A DNA stretch of 64,000 bases from Moritella yayanosii (GCF_900465055.1 NZ_LS483250.1:310001-374000); one strand, 5' to 3'; positions 11,501 to 18,075 are shown, counted from the stretch's first letter. Numbers and translations: made by a program. Notes: generated from the letters alone by a model not told the origin.

Positions 11501-13696
11501 AATGACCTTTCCATTAATGCGCATGACGTCAATATCACGGCGACGCAAGACCAAACTCGCACAACAGAGGAAATGAAATCCGTATCGGGCAGTGTATCAC
11601 TGAGTTCGGGTGGCGGCGCGAGTGTTAACCTTAGCGGTGACATGAGCAGTAACAGCCGCAATAGCACGACCCAGAATAACAGTACGCTAGGTGGCAATAC
11701 GGTGAACATCCACAGCCGTAGGGACACGACGATTAAAGGCGCTGTTATTCACGGGGTAAGTGAAACCAACCTGAATGTGGGTGGCGATTTAAGTATTGCC
11801 TCGGTGCAGAATAAAACCCGTAGCAGTAACAAAAGTTTAGGCATGAGCGCAGGCTTGAGTGGTAGCAATAGCGGCAGTGTCAGTGGCGCTAATGGCGGTG
11901 TGAGTACTGGTAGTGGTAATGCTTATATAAAAGAAACCGTATTAACCTCGGTAACGGGTAGCAAGGTTAACATCAATGTAAGCGGTAATACGGATGTACT
12001 GGGTGCGCTCGTCAGTGCGGGGGATAAAAACGCAGTAACAGGTGCATTTGCAGGTAATAACCAGCTCGCGTTGAATACGGGCAGCTTAAGTGTCGGTAAT
12101 TTAAAAGAAACGCACATGAATAGCCAAACCAATGTCTCATTGAGCGCGAACGTGGGTGTTGGTGAGGGTAAAAGTGATATTAGCGAGTCAATACCGAGCA
12201 GTGACACGACAACGCAGCTTAATCTAAACAGCAGTCAACTCAATGCCAGTAATGAAAGTGGCATGAGCAGTGGTAAAACATTGGCTACCATAGGGTTAGG
12301 TAGTGTAACTGTGGGCGGTGAAATCAGTGATTTAGCCGGTATCAATCGCGACAGCCAGGCTATCGTCAAAGACCTGTTTAATGTAGACACCAGTAAAGGC
12401 AAGGTGGATGTGACACTCGACCACCGCTTGTTGAGTGAAGATGGCCGTAATGAGATAGTTGAAGATGTGTTGGTTGCAGACATGGTGCGTGAAACTTTAG
12501 AGCGTGTTGTCACCACTGACCGAGTTGAAATGACCGACTTCTTTACTGAAACGGGCAAGCAGTTCGATACTTATGAAAGTGTTAAAAAGGCGATAGCTAG
12601 CGATCCTGAGTTGGCCGAAAAGCTACAAGACTCTGACTTAGCGCCTAAAGCCAAGGAGCAGATGCTTGACCAGCTGACTTATGCGGCGATGGTTAAATTG
12701 GGTTATGACACGGAGGGCTATGAAAATAAAATTGTAGCAAAAGAAGATGATAAACGTCGAGGCCACAACACGGGCGAAGAAGGCTCCACAGGTGAGACTT
12801 TTATTAATGACACGCAGAATAACAATACCAGTGAGTTAGTTGAGACCGCAGGGCATGAAATGGGTCATGCCATGGACAGAAAAGATGACATTGCTAAGAA
12901 TTATTCTAAGGCTGATAACGAAAACTATAACAATAATATAGGTAGTGACTTCTCCGATTATACCGATGTTGCCTTAGGCGTTAATGGCCATGGCAACATG
13001 GCAGATGGTAATAACCATGCAGGTAATGCAGGTAGTACGGTGACCGAAAATAATGCCACTTATGACAAGGTCGATAAAAGTAAAGGGGATGACTTATGGC
13101 CTGCGGTATTCGGTGTGCCGTATGCTCTTGAAGGGTTAGCATTCCTTGGTGCTGCAACAGGTCTATATACAGCAACCGACTCAGAAGACCTCGCTGAAAT
13201 TCCCAGTGGCGTTGAATTAAGTCCGGCGGTAATATTGGCAGCTAGCATAGCATCTAATATGCAACAAGTTGATACAATAGACGCGTCTACTCGCACCGTT
13301 GTGGCAGGTGCCCTGCCGTCATCAACCACGACGGAAGGCGTTGAGCAGATAGATTCAATCACCACAACAGAAGTGGTTGAACAACAAAATGCATCGACCG
13401 AGTTTCCGGCTGATAGTGGTGTTACTCCACTATTGGTTGTTAATGATTACATACCACCCCCTACTGAAATAGATGGAATAGCGGGACTCAATAAAGCCAA
13501 AGCTAAAACACCTGTGCAAGGTGGGGGTAAATTAAGAAAGCGTTGGAAAGATAAAAAGGGAAACATTTATGAATGGGATTATCAGCACGGCATGCTTGAG
13601 AAATATAATAAGCTTGGTAAGCATCAAGGTGAATTCAACCCTATAACAGGAAAGCAAACGAAACGCGCCGATAAAAAGAGAACAGTGAGGCCTTAG
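5579..13696 (+). CDS. CdiA-like filamentous haemagglutinin exoprotein with colicin E3-type rRNase tip
   Basis: A 2705-residue TpsA protein. Residues 1-29 are a signal peptide ending AMA. The TPS secretion domain follows, with the typical IIANPNGITVNGGGFLNT. A long shaft of haemagglutinin repeats, rich in Asn/Gly and beta-helix-like, extends to about residue 2200. Near residue 2426 a zincin-like motif HEMGH lies in a pre-toxin segment, followed by a hydrophobic stretch (ALEGLAFLGAATGLY) that may serve in membrane passage. The last 60 residues match the colicin E3/cloacin rRNase fold: GGGKLRKRW, NIYEWDYQHGMLEKY and DKKRTV. The four residues known as catalytic in colicin E3 (Asp, His, Glu, Arg) are kept at about 2667, 2670, 2674 and 2701. 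The predicted activity is cleavage of 16S rRNA at the A site in neighbouring cells. The gene has an RBS (GGATGG) and follows tpsB; its immunity gene follows directly. Confidence 0.9.
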   Translation: MNDENVTIKTRCLTYLLISIFVAQPAMANINIDNKAPKSQNTSLDTSPSGVPIINISTPNKNGVSHNTFTDFNVPTQGTILNNAKQQINTQLAGQIYGNKNVKNGGAKLILNEVSGGNRTTLNGYVEVAGKKADVIIANPNGITVNGGGFLNTPTATLTTGKVTLKNGQATYDIRKGDVRIEGKGLNTTDSEKLEIYTNALKLNAKLHAKNLDVVTGSNKIDVNGHVTAQAGGQPLLISIDSTALGGIYAGAISFQSTTKGVGVNLPIDILAQDRLTISADGKIVLGKIFVKNGADINSYSDGIDVEKGIYAGDITLRAKRNVDVKGHVGAGNNISIKSENLNNQGVVAAGVDNNFDVITGIDTTLAGKIRVTSSHKIDNSGLLLAQSDIELTSGTDVNNSGTIYADQNTKITAHNLTNQQGAEIQSDTLNVTLNNAFSNDGTVSSVGDAEINAQSVSNNLTGHIDANNLTLTLTQSLENQGHITATQKGEVNALQLNNRLDGKLSSGELSLNIEELIDNEGAILSNSSDIRSLSLNNVGIISSANAQNISVSESINNQGSISSAGTQSITAETLTNVDTLAAQGDLTITATHVDNRNGNIESGGTLSINKDTLAIDDSRFFASSGLNVSAKLDAIDKGTSFLSIGQITLNFISALFKNEGEIIAATDAYIDISNGKGGNGDLDNQGEIEAGQTLTLNAHNLTNNQSDNNAVIKAGTLGNINLSGTLNNHGFLTSDGDLDITAQNINNHGGVAAGNTLTLNANNLQNYVTLFAGLDMRLFIHSLFRNNEDSAVYAGNNLLIAADKDKNKTKNIENYLADISAESHLEINADTLHNLGTAVLDYELKYQSLANGKSYNSLAAAQNLTLNGQGISYEKSLGTARRKYIELINKKLKEQAPALYAANKNNISYNTSMKFAAIKAQVVNKSTTNVASLNSNGDMHLNIGSLTNKNSSVSASHDMTLEVGTLNNRGDTKNIEVNNADYLISPGHKSSRYGIGKKKDKYTARASYIIKKSRVAVSADSTITAGGHISGNFGALQNGMLENTANDADTVRPTINTAVKNISGQVTIADPTTPAIPSKPVQPPISPLPNGEYGIYVVNLDPNKPLIESNPAYTSKQTFISSQYMLDRLGYGSTSRVRRLGDAMYETELVRNAIIAMTGQRYIGSASNDRDQYIELMDGGVTFSQMVRLKLGEKPTAEQLAKLDSDIVWMEERLVEGQLVLVPTIYLAHDYSKDGGQIYADVVDLNVEGDLGNQGAITARKDMRLKADSITNNKGSLTAGNEVLLTAEHDIKNLSGQIKGGLVNITSHKGSIINATLARMRNNTQDGAEFNYTNLSNTASISSNTGNLVLTAQKDVINKGADLSAAGSLALEAGGDIHIATVADSSSHNVSFNNGYTKQNKLIHKQSNISAGDKLVVNGKGDVSLEGVNVKAEQALIEAGGKVDITAVVDSEYNEDFSQSSSTFSNSTQLEASLEQQVVSTNMDVGSVVIQGGRDVTLESVQVNATDSVNISSIDGDVNYTAKEYTNATMSESTKSSFGGLISSSRQSSVTAALLSGSSTTAQNNIRVSGNNVNIIGSDLETKLGGIDLVAQESLNIVAGIESKTTRHVNQEGGIGQGGNLYGMESTTTNNYDETARSANIKAGTANRASNGNSGNITLDAGDVAVIGSNIDAANNIHITSDVGSILIAEAKTAHRSDSVHEQIDIGFGKAGVSLNGGKLEATIGSAKYEQTKRSESGTQSQGTRLTAGGSITLDSVEDIRVQGSDATAGTDINLSADGDINIVSAVDAVKTQSEETKASAELTVAVSNSVTDAALALKAVDEAKDKLKQSEKDYRAYTKNADKVEDMLAGLEQEFENGEFGVTRADIEELRGLLDDVKSDEGYYIAAIALQAVNLTSKTTNAVQAAAAIAATTSTYGFQASVNANIDGSRTSNVSNSTVNTGSVLQAGNSLNIHGRGEKSNVNIKGSIVVANNDLSINAHDVNITATQDQTRTTEEMKSVSGSVSLSSGGGASVNLSGDMSSNSRNSTTQNNSTLGGNTVNIHSRRDTTIKGAVIHGVSETNLNVGGDLSIASVQNKTRSSNKSLGMSAGLSGSNSGSVSGANGGVSTGSGNAYIKETVLTSVTGSKVNINVSGNTDVLGALVSAGDKNAVTGAFAGNNQLALNTGSLSVGNLKETHMNSQTNVSLSANVGVGEGKSDISESIPSSDTTTQLNLNSSQLNASNESGMSSGKTLATIGLGSVTVGGEISDLAGINRDSQAIVKDLFNVDTSKGKVDVTLDHRLLSEDGRNEIVEDVLVADMVRETLERVVTTDRVEMTDFFTETGKQFDTYESVKKAIASDPELAEKLQDSDLAPKAKEQMLDQLTYAAMVKLGYDTEGYENKIVAKEDDKRRGHNTGEEGSTGETFINDTQNNNTSELVETAGHEMGHAMDRKDDIAKNYSKADNENYNNNIGSDFSDYTDVALGVNGHGNMADGNNHAGNAGSTVTENNATYDKVDKSKGDDLWPAVFGVPYALEGLAFLGAATGLYTATDSEDLAEIPSGVELSPAVILAASIASNMQQVDTIDASTRTVVAGALPSSTTTEGVEQIDSITTTEVVEQQNASTEFPADSGVTPLLVVNDYIPPPTEIDGIAGLNKAKAKTPVQGGGKLRKRWKDKKGNIYEWDYQHGMLEKYNKLGKHQGEFNPITGKQTKRADKKRTVRP

Positions 13697-13701
13697 ATAC
13701 A

Positions 13702-13953
13702 ATGATAAAAGTGACAAGAGTAGTAGAATATTTTAATAAAGAAAATGACGAGTATGTTGATAAGGTTATTCTTGCTGATGTGCCTTTGAATGCTTTACAG
13801 GACATGTTTGGTGGCCGTGATGCTGACGACCCTCTGATGTATTACGTGTATGCTATTGATAAAACTCATGAAGTTTTTTTCAGTAAGTATGTGGATATTA
13901 ATTTTGAATTTGATAAATTTGATTATTTTTTAGATTGTTATAGATCTAACTGA
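13702..13953 (+). CDS. Probable immunity protein to the E3-type CdiA toxin
   Basis: An 83-residue, strongly acidic protein starting only 6 bases after the stop of the cdiA-like gene, the invariable place of a cdiI gene. It reads as a compact alpha/beta protein with VVEYFNKENDEYVDKV near the start and FEFDKFDYFLDCY at the end. That pattern resembles the small DUF7683-type proteins often next to rRNase toxins rather than the classical E3 immunity protein. The acidic character suits binding of a very basic nuclease. Function is inferred from position and charge; the family match is from memory. Confidence 0.7.
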   Translation: MIKVTRVVEYFNKENDEYVDKVILADVPLNALQDMFGGRDADDPLMYYVYAIDKTHEVFFSKYVDINFEFDKFDYFLDCYRSN

Positions 13954-13977
13954 TTCATAGCTCAAGTAATGTTATAG

Positions 13978-14072
13978 CCTGATAAGGACAAAAAAAGTCA
14001 TATAAAAGGGCTAACTTATGCAGGAAAAAATACACAAGAGCAATTAAATGCTGCTAAAGAAGGTAAAACATA
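13978..14072 (+). pseudogene. C-terminal remnant of a displaced toxin tip
   Basis: From 13978 an open frame without start codon reads PDKDKKSHIKGLTYAGKN and then TQEQLNAAKEGKT, ending at TAA 14070-14072. It looks like the last 30 residues of a secreted toxin domain. A small immunity-type gene starts exactly at its stop. This is the standard structure of an orphan toxin/immunity module pushed downstream when a new module was acquired at the end of cdiA. It has no translation start and cannot be expressed on its own. Confidence 0.55.
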
Positions 14073-14528
14073 ATCAACAAAGATAGTTTATGTTCAATCT
14101 TAGGCGCTAGAATTAATTCAAGTGCTATTAAACCCTTTGAAGCTACTCTTTCAGGATTTTTGGTGGAAGAAGACGCTCCATTTAGTGATGAACGATATTT
14201 TTACGCTTATGATGATGGTTTCTCTTTGTTGTTTGAAGATGAAGTTATGACTGCGATTCATCTATTTATGAATGATGATAATGATGTGTATGAGCCTTAT
14301 ACTGGCTGGCTTGGAGACCATTTACTAACTAGTAAAATTGATCCACTCGGCCTTGAAACATTAATGGGGGAACCAAGCCGAAGAGGCGGTGGTGAAAAAG
14401 GGTTGATGGGTAAAATAGATAATACTTGGCTTCGATATGACTATTCGGATTATACTATTCATTATACATTTGATACATCGAATTCTTGTATTGAAATGAT
14501 TACTATCATGAAGCCGATTCAGGTGTAA
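14070..14528 (+). pseudogene. Orphan immunity-type gene with probable loss of its ATG
   Basis: The reading frame continues upstream of the GTG at 14160 to an ATA at 14070: IINKDSLCSILGARINSSAI, then two similar halves (LGARINSS..., LMGEPSRRGGG...WLRYDYSDYTIHYTF) and the ending ITIMKPIQV. I recognise the pattern of a common small protein found beside toxins but not its family name. The sequence ACATAATC overlaps the preceding toxin stop. A single G in place of the A at 14072 would give both TGA for the toxin and ATG for this gene, the usual overlap. As it stands translation could only begin at TTG 14157 or GTG 14160, losing about 30 residues (122 remain). Confidence 0.55.
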
Positions 14529-14578
14529 AACGTTCTGAATTTCTCGAATATAGGATCGTATTTTAGATCAAGAGGAAA

Positions 14579-14707
14579 ATGATAGTGAGTAAAATGAGTT
14601 GTTACTTGTTTTTCGTGTTATTACTCATATCAATCTGCTTTTTAAGAGAAATAATAAGTAAAGACGGCGTATTTAAGGGGGTTATCGTTGATGCTTTTTG
14701 TGAATAA
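14579..14707 (+). CDS. Small membrane ORF (42 aa)
   Basis: ATG 14579 (in-frame GTG 14585 and ATG 14594 are alternatives) opens a 42-residue frame. It has one hydrophobic segment, CYLFFVLLLISICFL, followed by REIISKDGVFKGV, which suggests a single-span inner-membrane peptide. AGAGG at 14571-14575 fits the GTG 14585 start best. It sits inside the toxin/immunity array and could be an immunity protein to a membrane-acting toxin or a remnant; no family is recognised. Confidence 0.35.
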   Translation: MIVSKMSCYLFFVLLLISICFLREIISKDGVFKGVIVDAFCE

Positions 14708-14747
14708 TTTGGAAAATCTAATACTGGTCTTCGAATCGAGGTGAAAA

Positions 14748-14978
14748 ATGATGAAAATAAAGTTAACTCAACTCATTTATCTTACCTCCAAAAAGCAGTT
14801 GTGTAGCACTATTGATAAATATAATTTGAAAAGAAAATATGTAAAAGTAAGTTATTCATCAATCAACGGCTATTTTGTTTATACAGAAAAGTATGAAATC
14901 GAAGGAAAAGTATATATCAATGTAAATAGAGAGTTAGCGGTGGTTTTCGCCCACCCCTCTTATCTGACCTCTAAATAA
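14748..14978 (+). CDS. Hypothetical small basic protein in the toxin/immunity array
   Basis: A 76-residue basic protein preceded by a good ribosome-binding site (GAGGTGAAAA before ATGATG; the second ATG at 14751 has better spacing). It contains LTQLIYLTSKKQLCSTIDKY and beta-rich YVKVSYSSINGYFVYTEKYEI. I do not recognise the family. Its place among displaced CdiA modules suggests an orphan immunity role, but nothing in the sequence proves it. Its 3' end is followed by a 250-base stretch with scrambled IS-like ends. Confidence 0.5.
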   Translation: MMKIKLTQLIYLTSKKQLCSTIDKYNLKRKYVKVSYSSINGYFVYTEKYEIEGKVYINVNRELAVVFAHPSYLTSK

Positions 14979-15159
14979 TGCTGTGTAATTGTTATTTCCA
15001 AATTAAATTAATTGCTATAGGCCCTGTCCCGAAATCTGTGTAATTGCCCTCGAATCCGATGTGTAGCTAAAACAAACTAGTTTGGTATTCCATCAAACTG
15101 GTACCTCCTCTAAATTTTATCCATTTTTATCTAATCCCAAAAACATCTTTGCGTCCAAT
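14979..15159. other. Gene-free junction with IS-end-like sequence
   Basis: No plausible gene. The segment GAAATCTGTGTAATTGCC (about 15030-15047), with a partial echo CTGTGTAATTGTTATT near 14981, resembles the terminal repeats of IS256-type elements. It may be a leftover end of such an element. The right side runs into the second toxin module. Confidence 0.3.
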
Positions 15160-16576
15160 GTACTGAACTTAGTGTTGATGCTGTGGCTTACAATGCACTG
15201 TCTCTGCAGGTGACTAAAGCGTTGGGTATCCGCCAATGGAAGCTAAACTGGCGGTAGTAACAGATTTGGAGAGCAAAGGAAGGCAAGGCGCTTACGTTGA
15301 AGGTAAAGGGTTTATCAATGATAAAACCAATTCTACACTTGAGTCGTCAGCTAATACGGTACTGCATGAAAATCAGCATCATGTCGATGCGGCTAATGCC
15401 CCTGTCGTAGAAGGAGTGAATTACGACGGTAACCGTGATGAATACGCGGACATGATAGCGGACGATGCCGTGGATTATTTGCAGTTTAACTACAGCAATA
15501 ATGACAAAGGCAGCTTTGGTGGTTTCAACCTGCAAGTGGGCTCCAAAGGCAATGCTAACATTGCTAAAAACACGCAAGAGTTTGTGACGTTAAGGCAGGA
15601 AAATCCGGATACTGTTGATTACCGTACGCTAACAGATACTGAACGTTCAGTGATTGCAACATTGGCCGATGGCGATGCGACCAAAGAAAGGCAATTAACC
15701 GCTGCTGGTTGTGCTTTAACTCGCTGTAGTAACCAATACACCGAAGGGTCTGATAATTACAACTATTACAAAGCGTTAGAAGTTGAAGGCGCGGTAGAGA
15801 AAGACGCGCAGCAAGTACTCGTGAATTATAGTGATAGTGGGTTGGTACAAGGTACAACATATCCGGTAGCAAAAAAAGTAGTGACTGAAAATAAATTTAC
15901 TTACAGTGATAGTGACAAAGGAAAGGATATCTTAACTCGAGGATATGGATATAGAGAGGAAAACCTCAAGAAAATTGTCAGTGAGATAATTGATAAATCT
16001 GGACTACCGGAAGGTGCGGTTAAGATAGTAAAAGATGTAACTCAGTTGGCTGTTATTGTGTTACCTGCGGTTGCGGGTTCTAAATCTGGAAAGCCAGCAA
16101 CTAAGTCGACGAGGGACTATGGTAAGAATACTTGGAAGAAAGGACAATCAAAACAGCAAACTGATAGTGGAAGCGCTAGTCAGAATGGAAATGGTAGTGA
16201 TAATATTGGGATTAAAGGCTCGGAGGTTAGTGATAGAGTTATCATTGTACCTAAATAAAAAGCAGATGTATTTGATGACTGGAAAAAAGCAGCTGAAGAT
16301 GGAACTTTGATAAGAACAGACCCTAAAACTGTGAGAGGTTCTGGTTTTAGAAAAAAACTGACGAAAGAGCAAGGTCCGCCACCAAGTGATGGATTTGATG
16401 CTGACCATAAAGTTGAGCTTTGTGTAGGTGGTGCTGATTGTACCTCGTCAAATGGTCAGTGGTTGGAAAGTGGTCCAAATCGATCTTCTGGGCCAAAAAT
16501 TTATAACAAAGTAAAAGAAGATCCCCTAGGGACTGTTTACGATAAAGTAAAGTTGGAGGAAAATAATGGTGGATAA
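15160..16576 (+). pseudogene. Orphan CdiA C-terminal module with HNH-like nuclease tip, frameshifted and split by a stop
   Basis: This lacks any secretion domain and resembles the C-terminal part of a CdiA protein. A frame reading VDAVAYNALSLQVTKALG (from about 15172) shifts by one base near 15225-15230 into MEAKLAVVTDLESKGRQGAY (ATG 15236). That frame contains a zincin-like HENQH (codons 44-48) and runs to a TAA at 16256-16258. The same frame stays open after the stop: KADVFDDWKKAAEDG, then the putative nuclease tip DADHKVELCVGG...NGQWLESGPNRSSGPKIYNKV, ending at 16574-16576. The DH...N pattern is HNH/beta-beta-alpha-metal-like. So one frameshift and one nonsense codon separate the parts of a once single module. 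The 3' end overlaps the next immunity gene by 11 bases. Confidence 0.7.
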
Positions 16577-17075
16577 ATCTATTTTACCTGAGTTCGATGG
16601 TGAGTCTGCGTATTCTGGGGCTCTTCGATTTTATGACGATTCATGCTCAGATTGGGAGTATGAGTGGGGGAAATTATATGGGTCAATGAAACCGACATTT
16701 AAATTGTTTGCTATAGACGCATTTGGAACAGCTTATGGACTCCTCTCTGATGAAAATGTTGCTATTTTCTGGAGTGAGACAGGCGAGTTGGAACCTATAG
16801 ATGCCAATTTAGAAGAATTTCTAGGCATGATTTTAGAAGACCCTTACACTACTATTAATTATGACTTATATATATCTGCGGTTGAGCATCTTGGAAAACC
16901 CAGTTTTCATGAGCATTTTGCATTTAAGGTAGAGCTAGCATTAGGTGGAAGTTTGTCCGTAGATAATTTGACGATCATGGACTCTACAAAACACTTTCAT
17001 TCATTAGCCAAAATCGCATTTCAGATCAATGAGATAAAGGTGGGCTCTAGTATTCGCCTTATCACTCGCGAGTAA
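16566..17075 (+). CDS. Orphan immunity protein, SUKH/DUF1851-like
   Basis: A 169-residue acidic protein whose ATG lies within the last codons of the HNH-like toxin (11-base overlap), with GGAGG just upstream; coupling to the toxin is clear. The middle reads AIDAFGTAYGLLSDENVAIFWSETGELEPI and the C-terminal part ALGGSLSVDNLTIMDSTKHFHSLAKIA. This is the pattern of SMI1/KNR4 (SUKH) or DUF1851-type immunity proteins. It appears intact although its toxin is broken, as expected when orphan immunity still protects against siblings that carry the toxin. Family placement is from memory. Confidence 0.65.
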   Translation: MVDKSILPEFDGESAYSGALRFYDDSCSDWEYEWGKLYGSMKPTFKLFAIDAFGTAYGLLSDENVAIFWSETGELEPIDANLEEFLGMILEDPYTTINYDLYISAVEHLGKPSFHEHFAFKVELALGGSLSVDNLTIMDSTKHFHSLAKIAFQINEIKVGSSIRLITRE

Positions 17076-17135
17076 TATTGGCTTTGGTGCACCGCTAAGC
17101 TCATGCGTTTTAAAGCCATATTAGCTGTTAATATA

Positions 17136-17166
17136 CAACTACCCAAATTACCATTATGGGTAGTTG
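17136..17166. repeat. Hairpin at right island end
   Basis: CAACTACCCA (17136-17145) pairs perfectly with TGGGTAGTTG (17157-17166). It is the twin of the hairpin at 715-743 and opens the 39-bp repeat shared with the left end. No T-run follows in the direction of the integrase remnant. Confidence 0.65.
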
Positions 17167-17196
17167 GTTTATTTATGCTGGTGGATAGTAATAAAC
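17158..17196. repeat. 39-bp direct repeat, right copy, with empty IS66 target
   Basis: Identical to 736-774. Here TAATAAAC continues straight into AGCG, as it does after the right end of IS66 at 3085-3096, so this copy is the unoccupied form of the IS66 insertion site. Beyond it the similarity to the left copy continues at lower identity into an integrase remnant. Confidence 0.8.
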
Positions 17197-17199
17197 AGC

Positions 17200-17300
17200 G
17201 TAATTAAGTTTCTAAGATTCACAGAATCTTTACCAATATCAGCATAGGTTACACCAATGTAGCCTAAAATCACTCCTTCTAACCAGTAGCTTCGTTTAAT
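17200..17300 (-). pseudogene. Tyrosine-recombinase 3' remnant, right copy
   Basis: On the minus strand this reads about GYIGVTYADIGKDSVNL, matching RYIGISQDDIDKDFVDL of the left remnant, including the position of the catalytic Tyr. Nothing of the remaining integrase is visible upstream. The fragment is too short and diverged to be functional. Its importance is that it makes the two ends of the 16-kb island homologous. Confidence 0.6.
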
Positions 17301-17396
17301 TACATTCTCATGTGACTATCAGAACTTCGATTTCTCGTAACATAGATAGCGGTTGTCTGGATAGAAAACAGTGTTGAATTAAGACTGTATTTTCAA

Positions 17397-17935
17397 ATGA
17401 ATAAAATGAAAAATTTAATCCTACGCTCTAATGAGACATTACTTCTTTTATACCATCCCAAAGTTCACCGACATAACTCGCCTAGATATGTGATTTGTGG
17501 TAATAATAAACCTATGAAATTAAAAGGTTAAAAAGTCTGTTGGCTAGAAAATGAAAATTAAGTTGCCTATTGGAAATCAAAATACAGTTTAAAAGCTGAC
17601 TACATTATTTGTAGCGTTGAAAAGAAGCATGGAGTACTAATGATAGAGTTTAAATGGGCCACATATTGGCGCAATTCACTTGCCGATTCAGATTCAAGCA
17701 AGGGTACTTTCACTAAAAAAGATACAGCTTCTTTTATTAGAGTTAGCCGTGATATTAGAAGAACTGGCAAGCTAGATCTTGATAAAGTCGAACAACTTTT
17801 TCGTGACGAAAAGAGTAGCGTCCATGTCGTAAAAGTGGTTTACCGTCCTAACATAAAAGAACTGAAACTTAGTCACGGTAAGGTATTGAGAGGTAACTTA
17901 CCAGAAATTTATACCGCATTGATCTGTCCTTTATG
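17397..17935 (+). pseudogene. 5' part of helicase-PLD defence gene, with two stops and cut by IS21
   Basis: The frame of the large gene that continues at 20547. The open part from ATG 17640 (RBS GGAG at 17632) gives FKWATYWRNSLADSDSSKG...VVKVVYRPNIKELKL...PEIYTALICPL up to the IS21 insertion. Upstream, in the same frame, protein-like sequence extends to ATG 17397 (SNETLLLLYHPKVHRH, VAYWKSKYSLKADYIICSVE) but is interrupted by TAA at 17529 and TAA at 17559. If the natural N-terminus lay upstream, the gene was already disabled by these stops. If ATG 17640 is the true start, only the IS breaks it. The natural start is not settled. Confidence 0.65.
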
Positions 17936-17949
17936 TGCATATTAACCAC

Positions 17950-18075
17950 CATGGAGATCACCTAATAACATCGATGGAGATCACCCAATAACCTCAATCA
18001 AGATCAGCTAATAACATTCATGAAGATCACTTTTACCCTGAAATGTTATTGAGTGATCTCCATGAATGTTATTGG
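17950..18075. repeat. Left terminal repeat array of the IS21 element
   Basis: Three to four direct copies of a roughly 22-base unit with core ATGGAGATCACCTAATAACA begin at 17950, 17971, 17994 and 18017. They are followed by an inverted pair at 18045-18075 (GTTATTGAGTGATCTCCATG). IS21 elements are known to carry such multiple terminal sites for IstA binding. The inverted copies just ahead of istA could also autoregulate its promoter. Confidence 0.75.

Noticed and set aside
10556-13365. Many open frames of 60-134 codons on the minus strand and in other plus frames within the giant exoprotein gene
   Set aside because: They lie inside a long repetitive coding region with a clear protein in one frame. 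Their translations are Ser/Leu-rich shadow sequences without RBS or family features.
16056-16310. An 84-codon frame overlapping the orphan toxin module
   Set aside because: It is in another frame than the toxin, with no RBS; the toxin frame continues through the region.
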